Shown one piece after another: positions 12,387-23,200 of a DNA stretch of 64,000 bases. Each line of letters begins with the position of its first letter. The stretch's first letter is position 1. The notes below the pieces were generated by a model. The model did not search any database and was not told where the DNA came from. It was given only the letters and a program-made list of their open reading frames with translations. The DNA is from Cichorium intybus (Eukaryota; Streptophyta; Magnoliopsida; Asterales; Asteraceae): contig CM042016.1 of NCBI GenBank assembly GCA_023525715.1, positions 61,851,882-61,915,881 on the forward strand. Reading direction: 5' to 3'. Made by a program: the position numbers and the translations under genes.

Positions 12387-12578
12387 TAGTTAGTTATCAC
12401 ATGATTATGATGCAAAGAAGCATTTACAAGATAGAGTAAATGAAACTAATATTACCTTATATGATTTAGTTTGTTCAACTTTAGAGAAAAATTAGGTTTT
12501 CCACCCCGCGCGATGCAACAAGGTGTTTGTTAAAAGGGTTTTATAGATGATATGTGACATTATAGTTACTTTTTTCTT

Positions 12579-12658
<80 letters not shown>

Positions 12659-12850
12659 AAGAAAGAAGTAACTATAATGTCACATATCATCTATAAAACC
12701 CTTTTAACAAACACCTTGTTGCATCGCGCGGGGTGGAAAACCTAATTTTTCTCTAAAGTTGAACAAACTAAATCATATAAGGTAATATTAGTTTCATTTA
12801 CTCTATCTTGTAAATGCTTCTTTGCATCAGAATCATGTGATAACTAACTA
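12387..12850. mobile_element. Foldback or MITE-like element with about 200-bp near-perfect inverted arms
   Basis: The left arm from TAGTTAGTTATCACATG (12387) to about 12585 is repeated almost exactly in reverse complement from about 12655 to 12850. The centre is a TA run, which is also self-complementary. I see only a few differences between arms, for example GATTATGATGC against GCATCAGAATC. There is no ORF. It could be a foldback or hairpin MITE; the superfamily is not clear because I cannot define a target duplication. Confidence 0.85.
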
Positions 12851-13042
12851 ATTTCATGTAATCTTCACATCTAACTCACAAGAGTAGTGTGTTCGAGTAT
12901 CTAAGTAAAACTAACTGACGTCTTAAATGGACTTTCTATATGAATTGATCACAAGACGTACGCATGAATACACACAAGCATGCATGTACGTGCACACACA
13001 CACAATTAGCGAATGTGCCACATGTCAACTTATTAACACTCG
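12851..13042. other. Intergenic DNA, no feature seen
   Basis: About 190 bp between the foldback element and the hAT-like element. A short open frame across 12927-13118 runs into the hAT-like element and shows no protein motif. Confidence 0.5.
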
Positions 13043-13050
13043 GCTGCCAT

Positions 13051-13278
13051 TAAGGGTAAGCAAAAAACCGCACGACATAAAAGAAACCGAAAAAACCGCA
13101 CTAACCGAAACCGATTAACCGAAACCGCACATACGGTTTTTCTTTTAAAAAAACCGAAAATTTCCGGTGCGGTGCAGTTTTTAATTTTAAAAAACTGCAA
13201 AAAGACCGAACCACGCCACTTAGATAAACCGCACCTCAAACCGCTTCATTAACCGCACCGAACCGCATATTTTGTATT

Positions 13279-13351
<73 letters not shown>

Positions 13352-13874
13352 CATGATCTAATTAATATTATATTAAGTAAAATAAATTAAAAAAAGCGAA
13401 TAAGGAATCAACGAATAAGAAGTCATAACTTTCCTTCTTTCAGTCTCACTCTCGAGCCTCTCTTCATTGGACATTTTTAAGATGAAGTTGGCTATTGACA
13501 AGGAATTTGACATTTTTAAGATGATATTTATTACGTATTTACTTTCATCTTTATTCTTACCATTTATCTCAAAACCTCAAAAAATGACACATGATTATAA
13601 ACCGTAGAAAAAATCACATGAAAAACCACATTAATGACACGCGGTTAATAATTGCGGTTATAAACCATAGAAAAAACTGCAAAAGAACCGCACCAATGGC
13701 ACGCGGTTAATAACCGCACCGCAACCGAATAGAAACGAACCGCAAAAAAAGCCGCAAAAACCGCAACGTAGGAAAAACCGAATCGATCGCTTATTTGGTA
13801 GAAAAAACCGCATTTGCGGTTTGCAGTGCGGTTATTACCAAAAACCGCACCGAACCGCACCGTGCTCACCCCTA
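13051..13874. mobile_element. Non-autonomous hAT-like element, 824 bp
   Basis: The ends form short terminal inverted repeats: TAAGGGTAAGCA on the left, and TAGGGGTGAGCA read inward from the right. This is the usual hAT pattern. They are flanked by GCTGCCAT (13043-13050) and CCTGCCAT (13875-13882), an 8-bp target duplication with one mismatch. Inside, both ends are filled with degenerate AACCGCACC-type words, and a TA microsatellite lies at about 13280-13347. No transposase frame is present, so it would depend on a hAT transposase elsewhere. Confidence 0.8.
13280..13347. repeat. (TA)n microsatellite inside the hAT-like element
   Basis: Alternating AT run of about 68 bases, dividing the two AACCGCACC-rich ends. 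Confidence 0.9.
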
Positions 13875-13882
13875 CCTGCCAT

Positions 13883-14249
13883 ATGTCAACTGATGTCCTC
13901 TAATGATTTTCCTCTCAATGATACAATTATATCCAATAATGATGTTTGAATTTTAACTGTTTCCATTTAAATCCGTATAATTTGGGTAACATGTGCTTTA
14001 TATCATGATGTTTATTCTCATCCTTACATGAAAATATTTGAAAATAATCCAAAATGTCTTAGATATATCTAAATGAAGTCTTCTTCATTCAACGCTTTTA
14101 ATCGCAATACTTTGTTATATCCATCAAAGTAGTTGTGTTTATCAAAAGTTTTTGTAAAAGGTAATTTATATTAATTTATGATTGATGTACTTAGAATTAT
14201 TTTATTCTGTATATATGTTTTACTTACAAATTTTTTGTATTGGCGTATA
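13883..14249. other. Unassigned AT-rich DNA
   Basis: About 370 bp between the hAT-like element and SIRE-1. I see no gene, repeat or RNA. It is the left flank of the SIRE-1 insertion. Confidence 0.5.
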
Positions 14250-14744
14250 TGTTGAATATTGAAATTGATTAAATAAGGATATATGACTAATATTCTAATA
14301 GTATAAGTTGTACTAACCAATTCACACAGTTATAAGTAAGTAAGAACAATGAAGAACAGTCAATGAACACAATGAAATGGATAACCTGTCCCGAATGCTT
14401 TGATTGATTGATTTAGGGTTTTACAATTGGGAAGATGACCATCTCTCTCGACACGGTATGGTATCACTGATATTTATACATGATGAGTGATACACATCGT
14501 ACATTTATTATAGAGAATATCCTATCAATTGTACTACCAATAGGATAAGAGATTCATGCAACACGTAGTGTACTATCACGCGTGCACACAAAAAGTATTA
14601 CAGCTAAGAAGTCTTCGGATCCTCCAGGTTGTACCCTTCGGAGTCCTCAGACTTCGGGGTCTTTTATCAGTTATTCTTTACACTTCGGGGTCTTGGGCCA
14701 GGTCTTCGGATAGAGGGGCACTTCATCACAAATATACTTCAACA
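14250..14744 (-). repeat. SIRE-1 3' LTR
   Basis: Matches 27614-28099 with scattered substitutions and an extra 9-bp copy near 14346. On the element strand a TATAAATA box lies near 14470-14480. The first 150 bp of the LTR (14600-14744) hold a cluster of CCGAAG words. Confidence 0.93.
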
Positions 14745-14757
14745 ATATCCCCCTTTG
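14745..14757 (-). other. SIRE-1 polypurine tract
   Basis: On the minus strand CAAAGGGGGATAT runs directly into the LTR, as is typical for SIRE-type elements. Confidence 0.85.
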
Positions 14758-15014
14758 TGTGAAGTGAGTTTTGTAAACATGCTTCAAAGCATGTCTCACT
14801 GTCAGCCACCAGTTGAGATAATCTTTCACCTTCTTCTTCTCATCCCAACTGTTCACAAAACAATTGTTTACTAAACGTAACACTTGGGAAATGGATTCCG
14901 AAGGGTAAAGGCCTATGTAATCAATCTAGAAAAATTTTGTGACCATGGTTTCATTGTCACTTGATAGTCCTTTGAAGACTACACCCTAAGGGTTGTCCAC
15001 GATCTGCCCACCCT

Positions 15015-18000
15015 TCAAATGCCCAAAGTTTTCGATAGTTGTTGGTGGGGGTGCAAGTCCTGTCCGAAGAGTTTTGCCACAGTAATATCAAACTTGGCAA
15101 ATCTCATCAGATAATTTTTGAAGAAGGAGGAAATGTGGTTCTTTGCAGTTGTGAAGACCGCAATAGACTCGGCTTCGTTCCTAGCTGAGAACTTCAGGAT
15201 GTCAATAAGCACTATGAAATTAGTAGGATTCATGATTGGGAAGTCTGTTATTGTGAATTTTGAATCCTCTTCATTGACACCCCGAAGCACAAAGAAGTCA
15301 ATGTTCTCAAATCCAAGATACGTCTCTCCTTCTTTGATTGAAATTATTTTTGCAATCTTCTTATCACTCCATACATAGTTCGGAGCCTGAATGAACTTTG
15401 CATGGAATGCCACCTTCCTTTTCTTGAATTTGGTCAACTGATCTTTTTGCATTTGCCTTTCAAATTGTAGAAAAGCAAAGGTCTTCGAATTGTATGGAAG
15501 ATCCTATGGCTGTAATCTGTTCAGCAGTCCATGTTTGGTTTTCATGAGCAATGTTGTTTATCATGAGCATTTTCTTATAGTCTTCCTCCCTTTCTTTATG
15601 GACTTGTTCCATGTGTGGAGCAATCCTCAGCACGTTGCCTTGTGGTTTTGAACTAGAACCGCTTGCCTCTGTTGTTGTGGTGGTTCTGAAGGCAGGACCA
15701 GCAGTGGAGATGATTGGTATGAAAGTTTGTCTTCCCAGAATAGTGGGTTGATAAGTGGATTTTGGTTCAGAGGTTGCAGAACCCGAAGCTTGAGATATTA
15801 AGGCTGCGGTAACCAAGGCTTGAGTAACCAAGGCTTGAGATCCTAAGGCTACTGATTCTCCCCTTTGTGAAGGTTGAGCCAAGGGTTCAGCCTGAGCAAT
15901 TGCCTAAGGATTCGGCCTGCCAGCCGGAGATCGTTACATTTTAGTGAAACATTGATCATGGGTTTAAGTGTTCTCTTAAGCTTCTCGACGATATTCGAAG
16001 TGATTGCAGCATTGGTTTTCTTCAGTTCATTTGCAAAGACGGTGACTGCAGAACGTGATTGCTCAGCAGTCAGTTCTTCAATTCGTTTGTGAGCATCAGA
16101 TAAATGCTTTGCAAAGCTCGTCTGATATTGCGAGTTGAAGGATTTGGTCACGTCTTAAAGGTCAGTCAGGGCCTTCATCACTTTGGAGTTCGATATGTCC
16201 ATTTTGTTTATCAAATCCTTGAAACTTTTCTCTATTTGCTCCTTAAGGAGCCTGTGCCTCTCTTCAACCTGTTCCATAGCGGTGTTGAACTTCCCTTCCA
16301 AAATACGTTGGACTTCGATCTGATGTTTGAGAATTCGCGTCTCCGAAGCCTTGATCCAATCATCCATCTTATCTGTCAAGGCTCTTTGGACTTCAGCCAA
16401 TTGATCCTCAACACTTGCCTCATGCTTCTTTATGGTATCGAAGCCAGTGTTGGACTGGAGAAGAGCATCTAATTTGCGATTAAGAATTTTGTATTGTTTG
16501 CCAAGGATGAAGTCGGAGTCATCAAGACTGTAATCATCATTCTCCTCTATCGTAAGTGGTGCCATGTGAAAGGTAGCCAGAGTTTCTTCGCTTGTTGGGG
16601 GTTTCGAAAGTATGGTGGTTTCAAAATCGATGTCATCTTGGAATGGATAATCAGGAAGCGATGTATCCATACCAGAGGATGGGATAATCAAAAAAGGTTC
16701 TGATGTGGTGATTATTGGTTGAGATGTTTGAGGGGTAGAAGTTGGTGGTGTTTCAGTGATGGTAGATGTGGGAGGTACCTCAGAAGATGAGGTGTGGATT
16801 GTGGTTGTTTGTTGGGCAGTGGTAGGTGGTGTTTCTGTTGAGGATGTAAGTATTGTGGAGGTTTGAGCAATTGAAATTGTGGAGGTAAATGGAGCAGTAG
16901 TTTGAGGCACATCCGAAGTGGTTGTATGAATTGTTGAAGTTGGTTCGGATGTAGTTGGAGGTGGAGGAGGTGGTGTAGTGGTATGTGGTGGAGTTGGTGG
17001 TCTTGTTTCATGAATAGGAGAGGATTGGTGTTCTTCTTCTTATTGAATGTGGGCAGATGGAGTCCTTTCTGACTCCGAAGACTCATCCACCACAAGTAAC
17101 TTCCTTGATCTTTTAGGTTGTTTCCTCTTCGGAGTTACTTGCTCAGAAGCCTTTCTCTTCTTTTCAACTTTCTTCGGACCACTAGGTCCACCAGTAGCCT
17201 TCTTTTTGCCTTTGACTTTTGCTGGGGCTTTGGCAGGTGCAGCTGGGATGACCTCACGAACAGGGTAAGGTATCTCAAGAGTATTGCGATATATGTTGAC
17301 CTCATCACATTCCATTGGCACTTTGGAGAGCATCACCTGAGGTATTTGTGCACAGAAATCCGTTGGTACCTCATCTAAGGCTGGAACTGTGATATGAGTG
17401 TATTTCATCTCAGGAAGATTAGGATCATAAACAAACCATATCTGTTTGTAGTAGGCATCAACAACTATCGCCCAAAACCTGCTATTTGAGATCTCAGTGC
17501 CTTTTAAGGAATGGTTGATGTGGGAACAGAAATCAACCCTGAGAATGGATGTAAAGTCAACTTTGACATCATAATATATCCTATACGGAGTCCAGACCAG
17601 AGGTCCTCCCAGAGAGACATCGTAGAAAGATACTGAAGAAATACCTCCATAGATCAGGAAGCTGTCTCTTCCTGAATGTGCTGATGCTTTCGAACTGTGG
17701 CTCGTAGCCCATGGCATTGAACATGTTAACTAGCTGTTCAGCAATAGGAATGACCATTTCCTTAGAGTTGTTGGTTGGGAGATGAAGAGCTTCAGCAAAC
17801 TTTTCCTTCGTCAGCTGCAACTTCTTGGTTTTTCCCTTTGCATCTATGGACTCATAGAACACTGATTTGACATTGTTGTTGGTGTCGAACAGAGCATTTG
17901 ATTTGTAGTGGGCTCTGTGCACCAGGGTTGCAGGAATGGCTGGAGTATGGGTCAGAGCGTGACTTAGAACGGACACCTTCAGATATTCGACAAGAGCGAC

Positions 18001-18114
18001 AAACGGTTGTGGGTAGAGATTGGGATCAGTGCGAAGAACCATATTTGCAGACTGATTCTTGAGCACAGGGATGGAAATCGCCACAGTAGTTTGCGAAGAA
18101 CCTTCAGTAGCCAT
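15015..18114 (-). pseudogene. SIRE-1 additional ORF (aORF, often called env-like), broken
   Basis: ATG at 18112-18114 opens a protein of about 1000 codons read through several frames. The N-terminal globular part includes L-P-D-L-W-R-Y-F-F near 17640. A very basic stretch with P-K-R-K-Q-P-K-R lies near 17110, followed by a Thr/Pro-rich linker (16720-17040), a coiled-coil-like region (16155-16500 and 15900-16150), and a conserved C-terminal part with F-P-I-M-N-P near 15230. Breaks: a deletion of about 30 bp near 17585 compared with SIRE-3, stops near 17040 and 16152, and frameshifts near 15885 and 15455. I see no signal peptide or membrane segment, so an envelope role is not supported by the sequence. 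A same-family copy lies in SIRE-3 and a diverged one in SIRE-2. Confidence 0.82.
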
Positions 18115-18223
18115 TGATGATTTGAAGAAAAGATGAAAAGCGATTAGGGTTCTTGAGAGAATTCTTGCAGAGGAAGTTTGAGAGAAATGATCGCGTAAAG
18201 AGATGAACTGAAGCGGTGTGAGG

Positions 18224-18231
18224 TATATATA
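18224..18231 (-). promoter_or_regulatory. TATA box upstream of the SIRE-1 aORF
   Basis: On the element strand TATATATA follows CACGAACAC and stands about 112 nt before the aORF ATG. SIRE-3 has the same block with TATATAA at the same distance, and SIRE-2 has TATAAAA at about 114 nt. Confidence 0.6.
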
Positions 18232-20044
18232 GTGTTCGTGGTCCCAAGGCCATTTAATGCACGTTTGAATTGGTCAACTAATATTAAGACACCTCAGCAC
18301 CTACGCGTCCCACTAACCCTGCAATAGTGGAAACGTCCGGCTGTCAGTCGTGATGATTTGAAATTGAAGCGCCATTTCCAAAATATCATTTTGTTATGAT
18401 TTCCCATTATTCTCTCCATGACAGCTATTAAAATAACGTTCATTTATTTCAAATGAATGTTTGTCTCTGTCCTTATCATAAATGGTAAAATCATTTGAAC
18501 ATTTAACTGACTTCGGATCAACAGGGATATTTGTGACTGTTATGAGTACCCTTCGGAGTGTAAAAGTTGAGGAAATGTTATGAGCAACTCCAAAGGATGT
18601 TGACAACACTTCAGCTAGTAAAATTTGTTCGAGAAGTGTTTATCAATACACCGAAGTCCATTGGTTTTCTTTTATAAATTTTTCTTTTGGTTTTTTTTGA
18701 GAATTTTGTTTTACTTTTTGGGATGCATTTTGACACTTAACCTTGGTTTTCCTGAATATTGTGAAATTAAGATTTAACAAGTTAAAGTTCAAAATCATTC
18801 AGATCATGTTGGAAGTCTCTTTTTCATTTCAAAGTCTGTTTGATTCAATATCAGTTATGAATGTATAAGTCTAACCACCCCAATATGAACTTAATTTCGC
18901 ATTTAGAATTGAAGATTTGATTATACTTTTGTGTTTCAAATTTATCATACTAAGTGATGGTAACATTCTTTGCATTAAAACTTAAAATGTTTTCATTCTT
19001 GAATTGAGCATCAAAAGTGTTTTAGAATTTGGATTGATTTTGAAGAACCTTTTGAAAAACTTATTCCATTTTATCAGTTGAAGTGTTTGGATACTATTCT
19101 CTGATGACAAGCCTTTGAGCTTTGTACACCACCCCAACTTTACCATTTAAGGTAGATTACTTGAAATGTTCGTATTCTCTACATGGTACTCAACTATGTT
19201 ACAGGAGTTCCTTATATTGTTATTTAAAACAGATGAATAAGCCTTTGAGTGCTAATTTATCTTTCTTTTGCACTCCCTTGTTTATCTTTTTACTTGTTTG
19301 TTGTATTTGGATCTTTGACACTTTAATTTCTGTTTATCTTTTTGAGTTTTTCAATTTTTCATTTTGAAGGTTATCTTTTCCTTTTTGGATTTTCTTATCT
19401 GAAGAGTAAAAATTTCACCATTTGGTTTCTTTCTATGGTGCTTTTGTTTTGTTTTGTACAATCCTTGAGTTTAAAAATCTTCATTTAGTTCAATTTTGAA
19501 ACATTAATGAAAAGAATTTTAAATTTGCTTATCAAACAATGTTGGTACTACTTTTGAAGAAAACTTCGGAACACTTGAGTTATCCTGATTAGTTTTGAGG
19601 CTACTTGATTAGTTTGGTATTGAAGCGAGTCAAGTTCAGTAGGGAGGTTAGGAATAGACATTTTGTTAAGGATATTAGAATCAAACAAGGCTTCGATTTG
19701 TAAAATAGCCTTAACATCACTCCGAAGTCTGTTTACTTACCAATGTTTCAGTTCGATTCCCAAATACCTTTTAGTGCAATAAGGTATGATAATCAGAATC
19801 TAAAATCAAAGTTTTGTCCTTTAATCCGTTAATTCATGAAAAGAAGGTTAAGCTTGGTCATTTATGCATGAGAAATTGTGATTAGAACTTTAAAGGTTTT
19901 ACATGTGATTTTATTTTTGATTATTCTTTGAAACAACCTTGTATTGTTAGAAAGTTTATCCTTGAGATGCAAAGGCAAAAGATGTTTCAAAAAGGTTTTA
20001 ACATTTATGAAATTTTATTAACCTAAAATTTCTGTTCCGATGTG
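18232..20044 (-). other. SIRE-1 spacer between pol and aORF
   Basis: About 1.8 kb of AT-rich sequence without a long frame. Its right part aligns by eye with the SIRE-3 spacer, for example the block around 19720-19850 against 45720-45850. It is therefore old and belongs to the element rather than being a separate insertion. Confidence 0.75.
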
Positions 20045-20070
20045 CTCCGAAGCGACAAAAGGCTTCGGAG
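20045..20070 (-). other. Stem-loop in SIRE-1 after pol, distal copy
   Basis: CTCCGAAGC (20045-20053) pairs perfectly with GCTTCGGAG (20062-20070) across an 8-nt loop. It is the second of two similar stem-loops, starting 136 nt downstream of the RNase H stop. Confidence 0.7.
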
Positions 20071-20108
20071 TACTGCGGTGCATTATTAGGTTGTTTTATT
20101 CCGATGGG

Positions 20109-20134
20109 CTCCGAAGCGACAGAAAGCTTCGGAA
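20109..20134 (-). other. Stem-loop in SIRE-1 after pol, proximal copy
   Basis: TCCGAAGC (20110-20117) pairs with GCTTCGGA (20126-20133) across an 8-nt loop, 72 nt downstream of the RNase H stop. It is 64 bp from its tandem partner. SIRE-3 has the same pair of stem-loops at the same distance. Confidence 0.7.
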
Positions 20135-20205
20135 AGCTACGGAGTGTTATGAATTTTTTGTTTTGAAGTTGAAAAGACTAAGGAGAGGAAGAACAAATCT
20201 GAGAT

Positions 20206-23200
20206 TTATTGTAGAGTGGATCCATCAATCATTGCAAGTCCCCGAACGATTCTTGTAAATGCCTCTTCATTCAAAGCTTTTATGAAGATGTCTGCCAATT
20301 GTTCTGTTGTGTGAACAAAGTGCACCTCAATATTCCCCTCCACAACATGACTTTTGATGAAGTGATAGCGAAGAGCTATATGCTTCGTCTTGGAATGTTG
20401 AACAGGATTGTGGCATATACGTATGGCACTTTGAGAATCACAGAACAATGGTATCTTCGTCATGTTGATAGCATAATCTTTTAGTTGGCTTTGAATCCAG
20501 ATGATTTGTGAGGTACAAGCCGCAGCTGCCACATACTCAGCTTCAGCTGTGGAGATAGAGACACAAGTTTTCTTCTTAGATTGCCAACTGATTAGCTTTC
20601 CATCAAGGAATTGACAACCCCCTGAAGTGCTCTTGCGATCAATAGAGCATGCACCAAGATCTGAGTCTGAGTAAGCTTGTCTGTAGAAGCTTGAATTTGC
20701 TGGGTACCATAAGCCATAAGCAGGTGTGTTGTGAAGATATCGAAAAAATTTTTTAATCGCAGAGATGTGGTTCTCGTGGGTCAGCTTGATATCTTGCACA
20801 GTTGCAAACTGCAAACATGATATCAGTTCGACTGGCTGTGAGATAAAGCAATGATCCAATCATGCTTCGGTATATCTGGAAGTCAGTCTTCGGTTTGTCC
20901 AGTGAAGGATTCAACCTTGTACCTGCAGGCAATGGGACTTTTGCTTTGGAACAATTAGTCAAAAGCGTTCAAGCAAACTCTTCGTGTACTTTTGTTGATT
21001 AATAAAAAACCCTTCCTTAGATTGTTTTATTTGTAATCCAAGAAAGAAGTTAATTTTTCCCATCATACTCATCTGAAATTTGCTTTTCATGAGTTTTTCA
21101 AAGTCTTTTGAGAGATTGGGGTCGGTGGATCCGAAGATTATGTCATCCACATAAATTTAGACTAACATTAAATGAGGTCCAACTTTCTTTCTAAAAAGTG
21201 TTGGATCCACTGAACCCTGTTTGAAATTTGATTCTTTTAGAAATTTTGTCAAGGTCTCATACCAAGCGCTTGGAGCTTGTTTTAAACCATAGACAGCTTT
21301 GTCTAGCACATAACAGTGGTTGGGATGATCCTTGCTTTCAAAGCCAGGTGGTTGATCAACAAATACGGTTTCCTCGAGATCACCATTCAGAAAAGCACAT
21401 TTGACATCCATCTGATAGACATCAATGTTTTTGTGTGCAGCATAAGCCAAAAATATCCGAACTGATTCGAGTCTGGCAATAGGAGCAAATGTCTCTTCGT
21501 AGTCAATCCCCTCCTATTGACAATAACCTTTGACAACCAGCCTTTCTTTGTTCCGAACCACATTGCCTTCGATGTCTGGCTTATTTCTATACACCCATTT
21601 GAGACCAACAATTGAAGAATTTGCAGGTTTTGGAATTAGCCTCCAAACTTTGTTTCTTTCAAATTCCTCTAATTCCAACTGCATTGCTTCAATCCAGTCT
21701 GAGTGATCAAAAGCATCCTTAACGTTCTTAGGTTCAACTTTGGATATAAAGACATTAAACATACACGACTCCGAAGTTTTGTTTAACTCAAGTTGCCTTT
21801 GGTGAAGTTGTACACGAGTCAATACTCTATGTTGAACGTTACCGATGACAAGTGACGGGGGATGATTTTTCGTCCATTTATCCAAAGGGGGAAAGTTTGG
21901 ATCAAAATCAGATGGTCCTTCAGAATCAATATCCTCAATATCTGAAGGATAACCTGAAGTGGATGGAAAATCATCCATTATTAAATGATTTTCTGAGTTT
22001 GTTATGTTTGTTTGTGGTGTGTGCAATTGTGAAGAAGAGTTTAGAGTAAGCTCCCCCTCGACAGTAGTTGGTGCTGAGGATGTGGTTGCCCTATCCGAAG
22101 TGATTGGTGTTGCTGTGTTCGGAGTGGAAATCTCTGGCTCCCCCTGGACTGTTGGGTACAGGAACATGATGAGAGAGATTTTATGAGGGGGTGAGGTTGG
22201 ACTTGTGTTGTTTAGCTCCCCCTCAAAACTAGCATTCCCTTCACTTCGGTTGGATGGCTCCCCCTCAACAGATGATGGTCTTTGTATACTGCTTGTTGAA
22301 GAATTATCAGGGCCATCTATGAGTTTGGATAGTTCGGACACATTGTTGTCTGGTGCCCTGGCTTTTGAGTCCACAACCCTCACAGGTGGATAAAAAAGAA
22401 GTGGATAAAAAAGAAGTGCGAAGTCTGTATCAAAGGTTGTAATTGGTACCGCATCAACAGCAGGCTTTGGAAATATATATGACATTAGGAATGGATGCAA
22501 GGACTTTTTGATATAGTAATCATCAAACGTGAGGTTGAAAGTTTCTTCAATCTTGCGAGTCCTCTTGTTCATAACCTTATATGCTTTTGAGTCTTGTGAA
22601 TATCCAAGGAAAATCCCTTCATCTGATTTGTCATTAAATTTAGTCAAATGATATTTTAAATTTAAAATGAAACACCTACAACCAAAGATGTGAAGAAACT
22701 TGACATTTGGTTTTCTTCGGTTGAGTACTTCATAGGGTGTGATATGAAATCTCTTGTGATTGTAAGATCTGTTTTGAGTGAAACAAACAGTAGAGATGGC
22801 TTCGGCCCAGAAGTAGATGGGCAAATTTGCAAAATTAAGCATGGTTCTAGCTGCTTCACACAAATAGTGATTTCTTCTTTCTACAACACCATTTTGTTGA
22901 GGTGTATATGGTGCTGAGAAGTTATGACTAATCCCCTTTGTCTTTAGAAATCCATCAAGAGTTTGGTTTTTGAACTCCGATCCGTTGTCACTGTGCACAG
23001 TTCAGACCTTCTTGTTGAGCATCACTTCCATTTTCTTTATGAAATTAATGATTTCTTCAGCTGCGTCAGACTTGTTTCTTAAGAATAAGACCCAACTGAA
23101 CCTTGAATAATCATCAACTATCAAAAGAATATACTTCTTCATTCCTATTGATTCCACTACGGATGGACTACAACGATCCATGTATAAAAGTGTAAGAGGT

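Noticed and set aside
12927..13118. 63-residue open frame
   Set aside because: It crosses the border of the hAT-like element and is low-complexity in its last part; no motif.
12061..13347. Repeated TA arrays as a possible CRISPR or satellite
   Set aside because: Simple dinucleotide runs with no spacer structure; ordinary plant microsatellites.
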